Made by a program: the position numbers and the translations under genes. This document shows positions 5,473 to 7,529 of a stretch of 7,529 bases of DNA, piece by piece. The DNA lies in NCBI GenBank assembly GCA_028281425.1, contig JANQJX010000076.1, forward strand, positions 1-7,529, given 5' to 3'. Each line of letters begins with the position of its first letter. Positions within the stretch are counted from its first letter, which is position 1. Source of the stretch: Simkania sp. (GTDB lineage Bacteria > Chlamydiota > Chlamydiia > Chlamydiales > Simkaniaceae). Under the pieces are notes generated by a model, which worked only from the letters and a program-made list of their open reading frames with translations, had not been told where the DNA came from and did no database searches.

Positions 5473-7529
5473 TCATTCTTCGGGGCGCATCATAGGAAAA
5501 TAGAGAACATCACGAATCGAATAGGCATCGGTCAAAAGCATTGTTAAACGATCAATGCCAATTCCAAGCCCTCCTGTAGGAGGCATTCCGAGACACATCG
5601 CCTCTAAAAATTCTTCATCCATTGGATTGGCTTCAAGATCCCCCCCTTCTCGTTTTTGATGTTGCTTTTCTAAAAGAGTTCTTTGCAATTCTGGGTCATT
5701 AAGCTCTGTATAAGCATTGCAAAACTCATAGCCCAAAATAAATGTTTCAAAACGTTCTACAAATCGCTTTTCTTTAAGCTTAGGATCACGGTGCAGCTTA
5801 CAAAGAGGAGTCGTCTCAATGGGATGGTCAATGATATGATGAGGCAAAATGAGATGCTCTTCAGCAAATTCTTCAAAGAGATAGGCAATAAGCTTGCCAC
5901 GAGAAGCTTCTTTGAGTCCTGAATCTTCGACACGACCTTTAAGTTTTAAACGCATCTCATCATCGGTAAGGGCTTCAACATCTAATTTTCCATACTTTTG
6001 AATCGCCTCTTTCATCGAAAGACGTGTCCAAGGTGTTTTTAGATCAATCTCATACTCATCCCCCTTTTTATCTTTGCGTTTACCAATTTGAGTCGATCCA
6101 AACAACTTCATTGCCAAGTAAGCAAAAAGATTCTCGGTAAAACACATGGCATCGTGATAATCCCAATAAGCCGCATAGGCCTCAAGCATTGTAAATTCAG
6201 GATTGTGAGTCCGATCAAGCCCTTCATTGCGATAAACCTTTCCAATTTCAAAGATACGGCTCATTCCCCCTATAATAAGCTTCTTAAGAGAAATCTCAAG
6301 AGCAATACGCATGTACATCGTTTGATGAAGGGCATGAAGCTCAGTGACAAATGGACGAGCTTCGGCTCCACCATAGATATTTTGCAAAACAGGTGTTTCT
6401 ACTTCTATAAATCCCTCCTTTTCACAAAACTCTCTAATAGAAGAAAGAATCAAACTCCGCATCTTTAGTCGATCTAGCACCTCTTTATGAGCGATAAGAT
6501 CTAGCCATCTTTTTCGATAACGCATTCCTTTATCCACAAGCCCCCCATGCTTATCAGGAAGAGGAAGAAGCCCTTTTGCAAGAAGCGTTAACTCTTTGAC
6601 AAAAAGGGTGAGTTCTTTTTTTTGGGTCCGAAAAAGATGGCCTTTAACCCCCAAAATATCTCCAATATCGATCTTTTTTTCGATAAATTTAAGAGGGGAA
6701 AGAGCTTCTTGCTCTTTGAGGTCTGTGACTTTTGTATGATCTCGATTCAACATCAGCTGCAGCCTCCCTGATTCATCTTGAAGCTGAGCAAAGGCATTTT
6801 TACCCATTGCACGAAAAAGAACAAGACGTCCAGCAATACAAACAAATTCTGTTTGACCTTCCATAGCGATATCCGCTGTTCCAATCTCTTCATTTTCAAA
6901 CTGATGGTGGAGAAGGTCGATCCTATGAGTGGGTTCATATTTATGAGGATAGGGATCGATCCCAAGTTTTTTAATCTCTAAGAGTTTTTTAGAGCGAACT
7001 AAAAAGACTTCATGACTGTGATAAGCAGGTTTAGAAATTTCAAAGAGATAGGAGCGTTTTTTAAGTTTTGCATCAGCACAAATAGAGTTCACTTCTCGAT
7101 CAAGCAAATAGAGCTCATGTGTTCCTTTGCAATATTTTGAAATGAGCTTTTTGAATTCGACGAGAGCTTCTTTCATTTCCCTATAAGATATATGCTCAAG
7201 CCCCTCTAAAATAAGCAAAATGTTTTGACTTTCAGATGAAATCTTACTCTTTTCGCTTTGCCTATCACTCCATCCTTTGCAAAGGACTTGAGTGTCATCG
7301 CGATAGATCACTTCTCCAACTTTTACTTTTTCTTGTTGATGTGAGCCGAGCCTCGTATAAAACTCATCTCCTTTTGCAAACGTAAGACGAATAGCTCCTT
7401 CAACTCGAGTTAAGTCATCTCCTCTAGCTGGCATGAGATATTTAAGAGAAATGAAATTGTATAAGTTCACAATAGGGTTAATGTTTGGAACCTCTTTTCC
7501 ACTAAGGATCAAGCGAAGTAAAACTTCCA
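5473..7529 (-). CDS. lysS: Class II lysyl-tRNA synthetase with fused N-terminal B3/4 (PheRS-type editing) domain, 5'-partial
   Basis: This gene charges tRNA-Lys with lysine in the cytoplasm. Numbered from the TTG at 7512, residues ~166-679 are a complete class II LysRS. They comprise the KLGIDPYPHKYEPTH entry, the OB-fold anticodon domain (AGRLVLFRAMGKNAFAQLQD, 227-246), motif 1 (GFIEVETPVL, 367-376), motif 2 (FEIGKVYRNEGLDRTHNPEF, 421-440, Arg428) and motif 3 (GGLGIGIDRLTML, 647-659, Arg655). Residues 1-~136 are instead a B3/4 domain: INPIVNLYNFISLKYLMP, DDLTRVEGAIRL, GEVIYRDD and ESQNILLILEGL follow the order of the PheRS beta editing domain and of free-standing B3/4 proteins. The codons before the TTG (EVLLRL) continue the family pattern to the right edge, so the start is outside the window. 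There is no stop and no in-frame ATG between the B3/4 helix (REMKEAL) and the OB fold (AMEG, residue 217). Only a TTG (residue 136) and a GTG (141) could start a separate LysRS, and neither has a clear ribosome-binding site. A genuine fusion is most likely; an assembly artefact cannot be excluded. Confidence 0.93.
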   Translation of the reverse strand, partial: EVLLRLILSGKEVPNINPIVNLYNFISLKYLMPARGDDLTRVEGAIRLTFAKGDEFYTRLGSHQQEKVKVGEVIYRDDTQVLCKGWSDRQSEKSKISSESQNILLILEGLEHISYREMKEALVEFKKLISKYCKGTHELYLLDREVNSICADAKLKKRSYLFEISKPAYHSHEVFLVRSKKLLEIKKLGIDPYPHKYEPTHRIDLLHHQFENEEIGTADIAMEGQTEFVCIAGRLVLFRAMGKNAFAQLQDESGRLQLMLNRDHTKVTDLKEQEALSPLKFIEKKIDIGDILGVKGHLFRTQKKELTLFVKELTLLAKGLLPLPDKHGGLVDKGMRYRKRWLDLIAHKEVLDRLKMRSLILSSIREFCEKEGFIEVETPVLQNIYGGAEARPFVTELHALHQTMYMRIALEISLKKLIIGGMSRIFEIGKVYRNEGLDRTHNPEFTMLEAYAAYWDYHDAMCFTENLFAYLAMKLFGSTQIGKRKDKKGDEYEIDLKTPWTRLSMKEAIQKYGKLDVEALTDDEMRLKLKGRVEDSGLKEASRGKLIAYLFEEFAEEHLILPHHIIDHPIETTPLCKLHRDPKLKEKRFVERFETFILGYEFCNAYTELNDPELQRTLLEKQHQKREGGDLEANPMDEEFLEAMCLGMPPTGGLGIGIDRLTMLLTDAYSIRDVLYFPMMRPEE

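Noticed and set aside
5683..6981. Short open frames on both strands within lysS
   Set aside because: They overlap the conserved LysRS region with motifs in the minus frame, and none shows a family pattern.
7015..7110. Separate lysS gene starting downstream of an independent B3/4 gene
   Set aside because: There is no stop and no ATG at the junction, and the only alternative starts (TTG and GTG at residues 136 and 141) lack ribosome-binding sites, so a fusion explains the sequence better.

Overview
The window looks like the chromosome of a chlamydia-related, obligate intracellular bacterium (phylum Chlamydiota, probably an environmental lineage rather than Chlamydia itself). The reasons are the low G+C content, a lysyl-tRNA synthetase whose wording closely follows the chlamydial form, and a small unnamed Lys/Pro-rich gene overlapping the start of priA. 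As I remember it, that pairing also occurs in C. trachomatis (CT779 next to priA/CT778, with lysS/CT781 close by). The species cannot be fixed from the sequence.

Layout. Positions 1-2007 hold the 3' part of a large Asn/Lys/Gln-rich protein on the + strand. Its frame is open to the left edge. Its last ~200 residues look like a clan CD (caspase/CHAT-type) cysteine peptidase, with a His-Gly and a Gln-Ala-Cys motif. Positions 2008-2462 are a 455-bp gap with no intact gene. In it I see a perfect 15-bp hairpin, a 166-bp stretch bounded by 20-bp imperfect terminal inverted repeats (MITE-like), and a minus-strand open stretch with one stop that may be a decayed gene. Positions 2463-3233 encode a small protein of unknown function whose end overlaps the start of priA (3197-5470). 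An intrinsic-terminator-like hairpin lies inside the last codons of priA. lysS lies on the - strand (5473 to the right edge), converging on priA with only two bases between the stop codons.

The most notable feature is the lysS gene. Its frame does not begin at the usual LysRS N-terminus. It continues upstream without a stop for about 170 codons to the right edge, and that extension reads as a B3/4 domain, the fold used for editing in the PheRS beta subunit and also found as free-standing proteins. No in-frame ATG lies near the junction. The window therefore appears to encode a B3/4-LysRS fusion, which suggests a LysRS with its own covalently attached tRNA-proofreading module.

How the genes work together: priA (replication restart) and lysS (translation) are housekeeping genes, and the small gene before priA is probably translationally coupled to it. 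The caspase-like protein is separate from these, and the scarred gap next to it suggests accessory, recombined DNA. A host-directed or self/defence protease role is possible but not shown.
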